DNA of 64,000 nucleotides. Origin: an uncultured Bacilli bacterium. Lineage in GTDB: Bacteria; Bacillota_I; Bacilli_A; RF39; UBA660. Each line of letters opens with the position of its first letter. Position 1 is the first letter of the stretch. The notes beneath the pieces are model-generated. The model saw nothing but the letters and a program-made list of their open reading frames with translations. It had not been told where the DNA came from and ran no database searches. The translations under genes were made by a program, and so were the position numbers. The DNA lies in NCBI GenBank assembly GCA_934120015.1, contig CAKOTD010000003.1:41810-105809 (forward strand), in the 5' to 3' direction. Positions 40,485 through 49,659 of the stretch are shown here, in pieces.

Positions 40485-41860
40485 GTAATTTTCAGGAATG
40501 TAAGAATATAAAAGAAATTGTTCAAAATATATCTTATGATGTATGTTTTAAAATCTCTTTCTATTCTATTTTAGTTTATTTTTTAATACCTTTATTAAGT
40601 ATGGTTACGAATATATTTATTAAAGGAAGTTCTACTATGTATTTATATGTTGGTTTATTTTTATTTGGTTTTATAGGCTTATTAAATGGTAGTATTTATT
40701 TTTTTAAGAAGTATTATGAAGGTAAAATTAATAGTAGGGTGTTAGTACCAATTATTATTATTTTAATATTTTTTATATGGAGTTTTATATCTTCATTATT
40801 ATCCTCTAATAAATTATTTGCTTTTATTGGGACTTGGTATAGACATGATGGATATATTAGTTACGTATTTTATTTGGGGTTTTTTATTCATGGTTTTATT
40901 GTTAGTCATGATAAAACCTATTTAAAGACTTTGTTAAACATTTTGTTAATTAGTTCTACTATTATGTGCTTTTTGATTTTAATAAATAATAAACTTACTG
41001 ATATATTTGTAGTAGGTATTAATGATTTTAGTTATAATCCCTATACTGGATTTGCTTATAATACTAATCATTTTGCTTATTATTTATCACTAACTATTGT
41101 TGCTAGTGTAGGTGCTTTTTTAAATTGTACTGGAATAAAAAAAATATTTTATTTCTTTTGCTATGTTGTAGAATTGTTGGTTTTAATTGAAAATCGTACA
41201 TTTGGCTCTTTTTTTGCTATTTTTATAACAATTATTTTATTATTTATTTATAGTTTGTTAGTAAAGAAGAATATAATATATACCTTGCTAATACTAATTT
41301 CTATATTATTATCTTCGTTAGTATTTAAAAACGTTAGAGACGATTTTAATAAATTTTACTATGAATTGTTTAAAATAAGTACAAATTTTAGTAATCTAAG
41401 TGTCCCATCTATTGATGATGAAAATGTAAATAATAATAGTAATTTAATAATATGTTCTGGGAATAGTCGTCTGGATTTATGGCTTAAAGGAATTGAATTA
41501 ATAAAGAACAAACCCATTTTTGGTTATGGAATTGAAAATTTAGAAAAACCTTATTTTGACATAGTAATGTGTGATCGTACCGATAGACCTCATAATATAT
41601 TTATTCAGCTTGGGGCAAATATAGGAATTATGGGAATTGTTTTATATGTATCATTTTTGGGTATTATATTTATTAATTTACTTAAAAAAATTAAATATAT
41701 TGATCCAATTATTATGTGTTTTGCATTTATGAGTATAGGCTATATAGTATCATCAATGTTTGGTAACTCAATGTTTTATACAACACCATATTATATGGTT
41801 AGTTTAGGAGTAATTATGAGTGTATATTTTTTTAGAAGGGATGAAGTAAATGATAGATAG
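40481..41860 (+). CDS. O-antigen ligase/polymerase-like membrane protein
   Basis: 459 residues with about eleven membrane segments and a large extracytoplasmic loop (about 290-365) containing SGNSRLDLWLKGIELIKNKP, then the Wzy_C-type RPHNIFIQLGANIG. These motifs belong to the RfaL/Wzy family that polymerises or transfers glycans on lipid carriers. Placed between dnaE (4-nt overlap) and ligA (11-nt overlap), an odd site for a glycan gene. Acceptor unknown; could act on a wall or capsule glycan. Confidence 0.8.
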   Translation: MSNFQECKNIKEIVQNISYDVCFKISFYSILVYFLIPLLSMVTNIFIKGSSTMYLYVGLFLFGFIGLLNGSIYFFKKYYEGKINSRVLVPIIIILIFFIWSFISSLLSSNKLFAFIGTWYRHDGYISYVFYLGFFIHGFIVSHDKTYLKTLLNILLISSTIMCFLILINNKLTDIFVVGINDFSYNPYTGFAYNTNHFAYYLSLTIVASVGAFLNCTGIKKIFYFFCYVVELLVLIENRTFGSFFAIFITIILLFIYSLLVKKNIIYTLLILISILLSSLVFKNVRDDFNKFYYELFKISTNFSNLSVPSIDDENVNNNSNLIICSGNSRLDLWLKGIELIKNKPIFGYGIENLEKPYFDIVMCDRTDRPHNIFIQLGANIGIMGIVLYVSFLGIIFINLLKKIKYIDPIIMCFAFMSIGYIVSSMFGNSMFYTTPYYMVSLGVIMSVYFFRRDEVNDR

Positions 41861-43832
41861 ATATAATGAATTAATAGATTTAATTAATAAGGCAAGTTAT
41901 GAGTATTATGTTCTTGATAATCCTACTATTACTGATCAAGAGTATGATGATTATTATAATGAGTTACTTCGTATTGAAAGTAATTATCCTGACTTAAAAA
42001 GAGAAGATTCTCCAACTAATAGGGTAGGAGGAAAGGTTTTAGATAAATTTGAAAAGGTTAGACATGAAACACCTATGCTTTCTTTTGATGATATATTTAA
42101 TGAAGAGGAAATTATATTATTTGATGATAGAATAAGAAAGGTTATAACTAATCCTATTTATACCGTTGAACCTAAAATGGATGGATTATCAGGCTCACTA
42201 GTGTATAAAAATGGTCTTTTAGTTAGAGGTGCTACCCGTGGTGATGGAATAATAGGAGAGGATATTACTGAAAATATTAAAACTATAAAAAGTATTCCAT
42301 TAAGACTCAATAAGAACATCGATATAGAGGTTCGTGGGGAAATCTACATGAGTAAAAATTCTTTTGAAAGAGCAAACTTTGAAAGATCTAAAAATGGAGA
42401 GAATTTATTTGCAAACCCTCGTAATGCAGCTGCTGGCTCAGTAAGACAATTAGACAGCAAAATTGCTGCTTCTCGAAATTTAGATTTTATGGCATATTTT
42501 ATACCAAATCCAGAAAATTATGGATTAGTTTCACAATCTCAAAGTTTAGCATTTTTAAGGGAACTGGGTTTTGTCACTAATCATAAATTAAATAAACTAG
42601 TAAGAAGTGTAAATGAGATAATTCAACATATAGATTATCTAGGAAGTATAAGAAGTGATTTACCATATGAAATAGATGGAGTTGTCTTAAAGGTTGATAA
42701 TTTAAGTGATGAAGAAAAATTAGGATTTACATCAAGAGTTCCAAGATGGGGAATTGCGTACAAGTTTCCTGCAACAGAAGTATTAACTAATTTAAAAGAA
42801 ATAAAATTCACAGTAGGTAGAACTGGTAAAGTAACTCCAAATGCTATTTTTCATCCTGTTCATGTTGCGGGATCATTAGTATCAAAAGCAACCCTTCATA
42901 ATGAAGATTATTGTATCTTAAAAGATGTAAGGGTTGGGGATATTATTTCAATTAGGAAAGCTGGAGATGTTATACCTGAGGTAGTAGAAGTAAAGTTAGA
43001 TAGAAGAAGGGAGAATAGTGTACCATTTTCTATGATTACTAATTGTCCTATGTGTAATAGTGTTCTTGTAAAGAAAGATGCTAATCATTATTGTATTAAT
43101 AATTCTTGTCCTGCTCGTAATATTGAGAAATTGATTCATTTTGTAAGTAGAAAATCTATGAATATAGATGGTCTTGGGGATAGAATAATTGAAGATTTTT
43201 ATAACATGGGTTATCTTAAGAATTTTTCTGATATTTATAAATTAGAAAAATATAAATATGAATTAATGAATCTTGAAGGATTTGGTGAAAAAAGTATAAA
43301 TAATTTACTTGAGGCAATAGATAATTCAAAAGCAAATTCTTTAGAAAGACTTATATTTGCTCTTGGTATTAGATATGTTGGAGATAAAACTGCTAAAATA
43401 CTTGCAAAAAGATTATTAACTATGGATAATTTAATAAATGCATCTTATGATGAATTAGTAGCAATCGATGATATTGGTGAAAAAATTGCTAAAAGTATAG
43501 TTGACTACTTTAATAATAGTGACAACATTGATGAGATAAATAGATTAAAATCTTGTAATATAAATATGAAATACTTAGGTGGAGTTAGCTTTAGTACTTA
43601 TGAAGGTAAGACATTTGTTTTAACAGGAACATTATCTACCATGACCAGAGATGAAGCCAAATTACTTATAGAAGATAATGGTGGAAATGTAAGTGGATCT
43701 GTTAGTAAAAAAACAGATTATGTAGTTGTTGGGGAAAATGCTGGTAGTAAATATGATAAGGCTATAGAGCTTGGTATAAAAGTTTTAAATGAAGATGAAT
43801 TTAGCAGTATGTTTCAAAAAAATATTGATTAA
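41850..43832 (+). CDS. ligA: NAD-dependent DNA ligase
   Basis: 660 residues, full length. Adenylation Lys109 in VEPKMDGLSG, RGDG, NPRNAAAGSVRQLD, OB fold, a four-Cys zinc finger (NCPMCNSVLV ... YCINNSCPAR), HhH repeats and a C-terminal BRCT (about 580-655; TFVLTGTLSTMTRDEAK). Seals nicks in replication and repair using NAD. Overlaps the upstream membrane protein gene, so it is part of that transcript. Confidence 0.96.
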   Translation: MIDRYNELIDLINKASYEYYVLDNPTITDQEYDDYYNELLRIESNYPDLKREDSPTNRVGGKVLDKFEKVRHETPMLSFDDIFNEEEIILFDDRIRKVITNPIYTVEPKMDGLSGSLVYKNGLLVRGATRGDGIIGEDITENIKTIKSIPLRLNKNIDIEVRGEIYMSKNSFERANFERSKNGENLFANPRNAAAGSVRQLDSKIAASRNLDFMAYFIPNPENYGLVSQSQSLAFLRELGFVTNHKLNKLVRSVNEIIQHIDYLGSIRSDLPYEIDGVVLKVDNLSDEEKLGFTSRVPRWGIAYKFPATEVLTNLKEIKFTVGRTGKVTPNAIFHPVHVAGSLVSKATLHNEDYCILKDVRVGDIISIRKAGDVIPEVVEVKLDRRRENSVPFSMITNCPMCNSVLVKKDANHYCINNSCPARNIEKLIHFVSRKSMNIDGLGDRIIEDFYNMGYLKNFSDIYKLEKYKYELMNLEGFGEKSINNLLEAIDNSKANSLERLIFALGIRYVGDKTAKILAKRLLTMDNLINASYDELVAIDDIGEKIAKSIVDYFNNSDNIDEINRLKSCNINMKYLGGVSFSTYEGKTFVLTGTLSTMTRDEAKLLIEDNGGNVSGSVSKKTDYVVVGENAGSKYDKAIELGIKVLNEDEFSSMFQKNID

Positions 43833-43877
43833 TTTTCCAAAAAAATGTTATAATAAGACGAATTTTGAGGTGGTAAT

Positions 43878-45200
43878 ATGAAAAAACCTGTTGTGGCACT
43901 AGTAGGAAGACCAAATGTAGGAAAATCTACAGTCTTTAATAGATTAGTTGGTAAAAAGATATCTATTATAGAGGATACGCCTGGTATTACAAGAGATCGT
44001 GTATATGGAAATGTTTCATTTGATGGCTATATGTTTCATCTAATTGACACTGGAGGTATCGATTTAGGAAATGATAGTTTTCAAGATGAAATTAATATGC
44101 AAGTTGATCTTGCAATTGATGAAGCTGACATTGTAGTATTTGTTGTTGATGGAAAAGATGGAGTTACTTCTACAGATAGATTAATAAGACAAAAATTAAT
44201 TAAATTTAATAAACCGGTTATATTAGCTATAAATAAAGTGGATAGTAAATTATTTGGTGATCATTTGTATGACTTTTATGAACTAGGGTTTGATAAAATG
44301 GTTGAAATAAGTGGTGAACAAAATATAGGTATTTATGAATTACTTAAAGTAATTACTGAAAGTATTACTCCTTATTCTGAAGATATTAATGATGATTATT
44401 TAAGATTTTGCGTTATAGGAAGACCAAATGTAGGAAAGAGTAGTTTGGTAAATGCTATTCTTAATGAAGATAGAGCCATAGTGTCAAATGTTGCTGGTAC
44501 TACTAGGGATTCAGTTGATACACCTTTTGTATATCATGGTCAAAATATGATGGTTATTGATACAGCAGGTATGCGTAAAAAAGGTAAAGTGTATGAAAAT
44601 ATAGAAAAGTATAGTGTATTAAGAGCACTAAAAGCAATTGATAGATCTAATGTATGTTTGATAGTTATTAATGCCCAGGAAGGTATTATTGAACATGATA
44701 AACATATTGCTGGTTATGCTATAGAAGCTGGTAAAGCAGTTGTTCTTGTTGTTAATAAATGGGATACAATAACTGATGACAAAGATATGGCAATGAAGAA
44801 ATTTAAAGAAGATGTTCGTAATAACTTTCAATTTATGCCTTATGCACCAATCGTGTTTTTATCAGCACTTACAAAAAAAAGAATTCATACATTGCTTCCT
44901 GAGGTTATAAAAGCATATGAGAATTCTAAAAAAGAAATCAAAACAAGTTTACTTAATGATTGTATAAATGAAGCTTACTTACTTAATTTACCACCTTCAT
45001 ATAAGGGAAAACGATTAAAAATATATTTTGCAAATCAAGTTAGAAATTGTCCTCCAACATTTAATATAGAAGTAAATAATAAGGGTTTAGTGCATTTTTC
45101 TTATGAAAGATATTTAGAAAATAAAATAAGAGAATCCTTTGATTTAGAAGGTACACCAATTGTTATACAATTTAAGAATAAAGGAGAAAAAGAATTTTAA
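43878..45200 (+). CDS. der: Ribosome-assembly GTPase Der (EngA)
   Basis: 440 residues with two GTPase domains: GRPNVGKSTVFN near residue 10 and GRPNVGKSSLVN near 180, each with DTxG and NKVD/NKWD, followed by a KH-like domain (about 355-435). Needed for 50S maturation. GAGGTGG before ATG 43878. Ends at the bidirectional terminator shared with gerB. Confidence 0.96.
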   Translation: MKKPVVALVGRPNVGKSTVFNRLVGKKISIIEDTPGITRDRVYGNVSFDGYMFHLIDTGGIDLGNDSFQDEINMQVDLAIDEADIVVFVVDGKDGVTSTDRLIRQKLIKFNKPVILAINKVDSKLFGDHLYDFYELGFDKMVEISGEQNIGIYELLKVITESITPYSEDINDDYLRFCVIGRPNVGKSSLVNAILNEDRAIVSNVAGTTRDSVDTPFVYHGQNMMVIDTAGMRKKGKVYENIEKYSVLRALKAIDRSNVCLIVINAQEGIIEHDKHIAGYAIEAGKAVVLVVNKWDTITDDKDMAMKKFKEDVRNNFQFMPYAPIVFLSALTKKRIHTLLPEVIKAYENSKKEIKTSLLNDCINEAYLLNLPPSYKGKRLKIYFANQVRNCPPTFNIEVNNKGLVHFSYERYLENKIRESFDLEGTPIVIQFKNKGEKEF

Positions 45201-45229
45201 TCTATCGTTATGATAGATTTTCTTTTTTC
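45199..45229. terminator. Bidirectional terminator between der and gerB
   Basis: AATCTATC (45199-45206), GATAGATT (45212-45219), T-rich on the right and A-rich on the left; separates two convergent operons. Confidence 0.8.
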
Positions 45230-46314
45230 TTCATAAATTTTAATCTAATTACAATTATTAGGGGAATTAAGAAATCAATTATAAGTAAAAATATATATAG
45301 TTTATTGTTAATAAATTTTTCAGAGACAGTATTGTTTGGAAATATAAAGTTAGATAATATTGTTACAACAATAGCAATTATTATTATAGTTATGTTGGTT
45401 TTATTATCATTTTTTATATTAAATGTATCTTTTATAAAAAATTTTACAAATGTTAAACACATTGTTATAATTATAAAAAGATAAAATATCCATCTGATAG
45501 ATAAAGTGCTTTCCATTCTTTCAAGAAATCCAATTAAAGATACCTTTTTTAATAATGTATATTCTGGATATTGGTAAATATTTGCAAGTGGAACACCTAA
45601 AATTGTTACAACAAAAAACATAAATATGAGCATTAATAATATAGCTATAGTATATCCTAAAAACATTCTTTTCTTTAAGTTTTTTTTGTCCATAATACTA
45701 TTTAAGGGAATTATGGTTAGAAGAATAAGTGATAGAGAGTTATAGGCAACTTGTTGAATACTATTTTTTAAAGGGGGAGCTATACCATCTTTTAATATAG
45801 GTAATAAATTAGTTAGATTGATTTGCCAGAATAATCCTAGAATTGTTAAAACTATAAGAATTAAACTTAAAATAAATAATATAAAAGTGGTTCTACATAG
45901 TACTTTAAAATCTTTTGTTAATAGGTAAATAAGTGGTACCATAAATGTTAATGCAACGGCAAATTTAGGTGTTTCACTCAAATATTGTGAGGTTATGAAG
46001 TCAATTAAATCCCAAAAGCAAACTATAGCCATATAAAATATTGAGATAGTAATAATTGTATTAATAATTACTCCAAGTTTATTACCAAAAATCTTTTTAT
46101 TTTTTTCAAATAAATTTAAATCAGGATATTTCTTCATAATAAATATATTCATAAAAAAGGGTATTAGTCCTATAAAATATCCTATTATTATAGCAATACA
46201 AGTATCTTCTTTAGCATTTGATAACAACAGATGTGAGGTTATACCCATACCAGCTGCTATTACGATAAAGTAAGTTAACGACATAATTTGTAATGATGAT
46301 ATTTTACATTTCAT
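45208..46314 (-). CDS. gerB: Spore germination permease GerB family
   Basis: Minus-strand ATG at 46314 (MKCKISSLQ) is chosen: GGAGG lies 9 nt upstream, whereas the longer TTG start at 46341 has none. About 368 residues, ten membrane segments, amino-acid/polyamine/organocation transporter fold as in GerAB/GerKB, which hold the nutrient-binding site. Starts inside the end of gerC (11-nt overlap). Ends KKENLS. Confidence 0.85.
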   Translation of the reverse strand: MKCKISSLQIMSLTYFIVIAAGMGITSHLLLSNAKEDTCIAIIIGYFIGLIPFFMNIFIMKKYPDLNLFEKNKKIFGNKLGVIINTIITISIFYMAIVCFWDLIDFITSQYLSETPKFAVALTFMVPLIYLLTKDFKVLCRTTFILFILSLILIVLTILGLFWQINLTNLLPILKDGIAPPLKNSIQQVAYNSLSLILLTIIPLNSIMDKKNLKKRMFLGYTIAILLMLIFMFFVVTILGVPLANIYQYPEYTLLKKVSLIGFLERMESTLSIRWIFYLFIIITMCLTFVKFFIKDTFNIKNDNKTNITIIIIAIVVTILSNFIFPNNTVSEKFINNKLYIFLLIIDFLIPLIIVIRLKFMKKKENLS

Positions 46315-47503
46315 CTTTTTCAACCTCCAGTGATTGTTCAAGTGAACCTTTGTTATTTATTTCAATACTTATATTTACTTTAAAGTTTATATTAGGAAAA
46401 AATTTATCGTTCCAATCTTTATTAATACTTTCCCATAGTTTAGGCTTTTTTTTATAAATAAGATTACCAATTCCAATAATGTCACTTTTAAAATCTTTTT
46501 GGATTCTATCAATTCCTTCATTGATAATTTTCTTAAATTTTTTATTTGTTTTCTTTTCTATTTCATATATTTGCTTATCATCTTCTAAATCAATTTTACA
46601 ATTGGTTTCAATAATACTTGCACTACCTTTAACATCAATATAAACATTTATATCATTCTGGTTATTGATTTCTAATGTCTTTTTTGCACTTAAATTTGTG
46701 ATACTAGTTGTTACTTTTTTGTTATCATCACATTCAACTTCAATAAAAATTCTTGATACTTTATTATTTATAGTGTTTATTCCTTGTGTTTCATCATCAG
46801 ATAGCCATCCAAGTAGTTTATCATTTTTGAAAACACCTAATTCTTTAAGTTTGATATTAGCAGCAGGTGTAGTTTTTCCTAAGGATTTTTCATCAGAACC
46901 TTTATCCACATCTCCTAAAACAGTGACTGCATTTAAAACTGGTTCAATTCCGCTACTTAAAAATTTAGATATAAAATCATTATAACTTATTTCATAAACC
47001 ATAGCTGAGTCATTTTTTATGCTTTCAATATCAGATGCAATTGTATTAGATGGAAAACTATCAAGTGGTGATAATACTTGTAAAATATCTTTAGCTTTAC
47101 TATCTTTACTTAAAATAAGATAAAAGTTTTTTCTTGATTCAGCAGCTCTTAACATTAAATCTAGTACATCATCAATTCCGTCTTTAGCAACATCCTCTGA
47201 AACAATAACTACTAGTAGATGTCCATGATAGGGATGCATTGGCATCTTAAGTGCAATATCTTGATTAGCTGCAACAAGTGTTTTACCCTTTCCAGAATAC
47301 GATGTAACACCAGCTTGTCCTTCTTTATAGCTAGTTTCTTGTTTAGGTGCATTTGATATCAGATATGTTACTTCATATCCATCATCTGTTTTATCAATTG
47401 CCATACCTGTACAGATGGCAATTTCATTTAATTCATAGTAGTTCCAGCAACCACTGGTGCTAAATAATAGAATAATTATTATTAATAATTTAATTTTTCT
47501 CAT
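46304..47503 (-). CDS. gerC: Spore germination lipoprotein, Ger(x)C family
   Basis: 399 residues. Signal peptide KIKLLIIIILLFSTSGC with lipobox Cys19, followed by WNYYELNEIAICTGMAIDK, the hallmark of Ger(x)C proteins. Three-domain soluble body follows (VVIVSEDVAKDGIDD, VLGDVDKG). Anchored to the outer face of the inner spore membrane as the C subunit of the germinant receptor. Overlaps gerA by 4 nt. Confidence 0.92.
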   Translation of the reverse strand: MRKIKLLIIIILLFSTSGCWNYYELNEIAICTGMAIDKTDDGYEVTYLISNAPKQETSYKEGQAGVTSYSGKGKTLVAANQDIALKMPMHPYHGHLLVVIVSEDVAKDGIDDVLDLMLRAAESRKNFYLILSKDSKAKDILQVLSPLDSFPSNTIASDIESIKNDSAMVYEISYNDFISKFLSSGIEPVLNAVTVLGDVDKGSDEKSLGKTTPAANIKLKELGVFKNDKLLGWLSDDETQGINTINNKVSRIFIEVECDDNKKVTTSITNLSAKKTLEINNQNDINVYIDVKGSASIIETNCKIDLEDDKQIYEIEKKTNKKFKKIINEGIDRIQKDFKSDIIGIGNLIYKKKPKLWESINKDWNDKFFPNINFKVNISIEINNKGSLEQSLEVEKDEM

Positions 47504-48942
47504 TTTATATCACCTGTTTTAGTATTATCTTTATCCTTTAAGAAGAAAGGTCTTTTTTTTATTTTATTTTGGGGAAATTTTATGATAGCGTCTTTTTGAG
47601 AGTCTAAGTTAAATGGACTAAAAGAAGATGTGTAAGGTGTTCCTAGGCATTCAATACTAGAAAGTTTAGTAATAAATATAATTCCCATAACAACAATACC
47701 AATTAGTCCCATAAATGTAGCTGCCAAAATAAAAATTATTCTCCATAATCTGATGGCATTTACAACATCAATATCGGTGTATAATAACCCACTAACACTA
47801 GTTGCTGCTACTATAATTAGAACAATAGGTGAAACTATTCCTGCAGATACGGCAGCTTCACCTAAAACTAATGCTCCAACAATACTAACCGCAGCACCCA
47901 TTTGATTGGGAAGTCTAGCATCACTTTCTCTTAGTATTTCAAATGTGGTAAGTAAAAGCAATACTTCAATTCCAGTTGGGAAGGGAACACCTTGCCTTTG
48001 TACTGCTATGGAGATTAATAAATTATTTGGAACTATTTCAAAGTTAAATGTAGTTAGAGCAATATATAATGCTGGTGTTAAAATGGTAATTAAAAAACCT
48101 AAAAGTCTAAGCGCTCTTGTTATTGTTACATTAAATGGCTGTTGATAGTAATCTTCTGGAATATGAAAAATATCAATCATAATTCCTGGTATAATTAAAG
48201 CAATAGGACTATTTTCAACTAAAATAACTATTCTTCCATCGAGTAGATGTTGGCAACAATTATCTGGCCTTTCGGTACTAATAATTTTAGGAAAATTTGA
48301 TTTATTCTTTCCGCAAAGATAAGTTTTAAGTACACCACTATCTAGAATACCATCAATATCTATTTTTTTTAGTTTTTCATTTATCTTATCTATTTTTTCT
48401 TTTTTAACAATATCATTTATATATGCAACAGAAACCTTTGTCTGAGTTCTTTTACCAATTTTAATTTCTTCAAAAACTAAATTTATATCTTTAATTCTTT
48501 TTCTAATTAATCCAATATTAATCATATGATTTTCCGTAAAACTATCTTTTGGACCACGGACGATTGATTCTATTGAAGTTTCACTTACTCCACGATCTAA
48601 TTTAGACTTTGTTTCAACTGCAATAATTTTATCTTCATTTTCTATTAATATACAAGTAAAACCAGATGTTAAATAATAGAATATCTCATCTTCAGTTATG
48701 CTTTTAATTTTGCTATTGCATATAGAGTTTTCAAGTTCATGAAATAAGTCATTAAAAAGACTTTTTTTTAAATCTTTATTTAAACTCTTTACTAAATAAT
48801 CACTTATTTTATCATCACTACTAACACTTTCTAAAAAAATATATCCTATTTTTTTATTTTTTACATTGATAATTCTTGAATTAAAATCACAACTATTATT
48901 ATTACTATTTTTAATTTTATTAATTCTTTCTTCTAATAACAT
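47500..48942 (-). CDS. gerA: Spore germination protein GerA family (A subunit)
   Basis: 480 residues. N-terminal soluble domain (about 1-230, including SETSIESIVRGPKDSFTEN), then about five or six membrane segments with RLPNQMGAAVSIVGALVLGE, a conserved family stretch. GerA subunits form an ion channel in the germinant receptor. GGTGATTTT precedes ATG 48942. First gene of gerA-gerC-gerB. Order A-C-B differs from the A-B-C of Bacillus gerA. Confidence 0.93.
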   Translation of the reverse strand: MLLEERINKIKNSNNNSCDFNSRIINVKNKKIGYIFLESVSSDDKISDYLVKSLNKDLKKSLFNDLFHELENSICNSKIKSITEDEIFYYLTSGFTCILIENEDKIIAVETKSKLDRGVSETSIESIVRGPKDSFTENHMINIGLIRKRIKDINLVFEEIKIGKRTQTKVSVAYINDIVKKEKIDKINEKLKKIDIDGILDSGVLKTYLCGKNKSNFPKIISTERPDNCCQHLLDGRIVILVENSPIALIIPGIMIDIFHIPEDYYQQPFNVTITRALRLLGFLITILTPALYIALTTFNFEIVPNNLLISIAVQRQGVPFPTGIEVLLLLTTFEILRESDARLPNQMGAAVSIVGALVLGEAAVSAGIVSPIVLIIVAATSVSGLLYTDIDVVNAIRLWRIIFILAATFMGLIGIVVMGIIFITKLSSIECLGTPYTSSFSPFNLDSQKDAIIKFPQNKIKKRPFFLKDKDNTKTGDIK

Positions 48943-49044
48943 AAAATCACCTTAATCTATGGTTATTATTGCCAACTTTACAAAAAATATGTACTTATTT
49001 TAAATTATGTATAATCTTTAAAAATAAAGGGAAAAATAATAGTG

Positions 49045-49067
49045 AACTTTTTTTTGGTAAAAAAGTT
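49045..49067. promoter_or_regulatory. Hairpin between the divergent gerA and pilin-like genes
   Basis: AACTTTTTT (49045-49053) with AAAAAAGTT (49059-49067). AT-only stem between two divergent promoters; role unclear. Confidence 0.3.
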
Positions 49068-49088
49068 GTAAACATAATTTGATATTTA

Positions 49089-49117
49089 TTGACATTCGTT
49101 TTAGGTCATGATATCAT
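49089..49117 (+). promoter_or_regulatory. Strong promoter of the pilin-like gene
   Basis: TTGACA (49089-49094), 17-nt spacer, TATCAT (49112-49117). The in-frame start codon upstream lies in the -35, so translation begins at 49149. Confidence 0.75.
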
Positions 49118-49148
49118 AGTAGTGTACAAAATAGAGGAGGAAAGAAGT

Positions 49149-49580
49149 ATGAAAAAAAATACTAAAGGTTTTACTTTAATCGAATTATTAGCTGTTATCG
49201 TAATTTTAGCAATCATTGCTTTAATTGCAACACCAATCGTATTAAACTTAATTGAAAAAGCTAGAAAGGGTGCTGCTCAAGACTCAGCATATGGAGTTAG
49301 AAAAACAGCTCAATACTATTATCAAAGTACTTTAATTGATAATCCAGAAGGATTAACTAAGGCAGTTACATTCACTTTTGCTTCTGATGGAAAAGTTACT
49401 ATTGAAAATGGTGTAAAAGATGAAGATGGTAACGATCTTCCATTTGAATTAGATGGTACTAAACCAACAGGTGGTTCAGTTTCACTTTCTGTAGATGGAA
49501 AAGTAAGTGGAACAGTAACTATTAATGGATACAGCTGTCCAATTACAGAATCTGGTAAAATCGTTTGTTCAAAAAGCTAA
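49149..49580 (+). CDS. Type IV pilin-like protein (class III signal), copy 1
   Basis: 143 residues, AGGAGG 8-9 nt before ATG 49149. Prepilin motif KGFTLIELLAVIVILAIIAL with a Gly-Phe cleavage site and Glu at +5, then the continuing helix ATPIVLNLIEKARKGAAQDS. A short beta-rich C-terminus follows with two Cys (SCPITESGKIVC). Codon use is a little richer in C/G third bases than neighbours, suggesting high expression. No pilus ATPase, prepilin peptidase or platform protein in the window. A second copy starts at 63578. Confidence 0.88.
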   Translation: MKKNTKGFTLIELLAVIVILAIIALIATPIVLNLIEKARKGAAQDSAYGVRKTAQYYYQSTLIDNPEGLTKAVTFTFASDGKVTIENGVKDEDGNDLPFELDGTKPTGGSVSLSVDGKVSGTVTINGYSCPITESGKIVCSKS

Positions 49581-49607
49581 TATTAAAGTAAAATAAATTT
49601 GTATACT

Positions 49608-49636
49608 AAAAAGCATTTTAATAATGCTTTTTTTTT
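49608..49636 (+). terminator. Rho-independent terminator
   Basis: AAAAGCATT (49609-49617) and AATGCTTTT (49623-49631) followed by five further T. Confidence 0.85.
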
Positions 49637-49659
49637 GATATAATTATTTAGGTGGTTTT

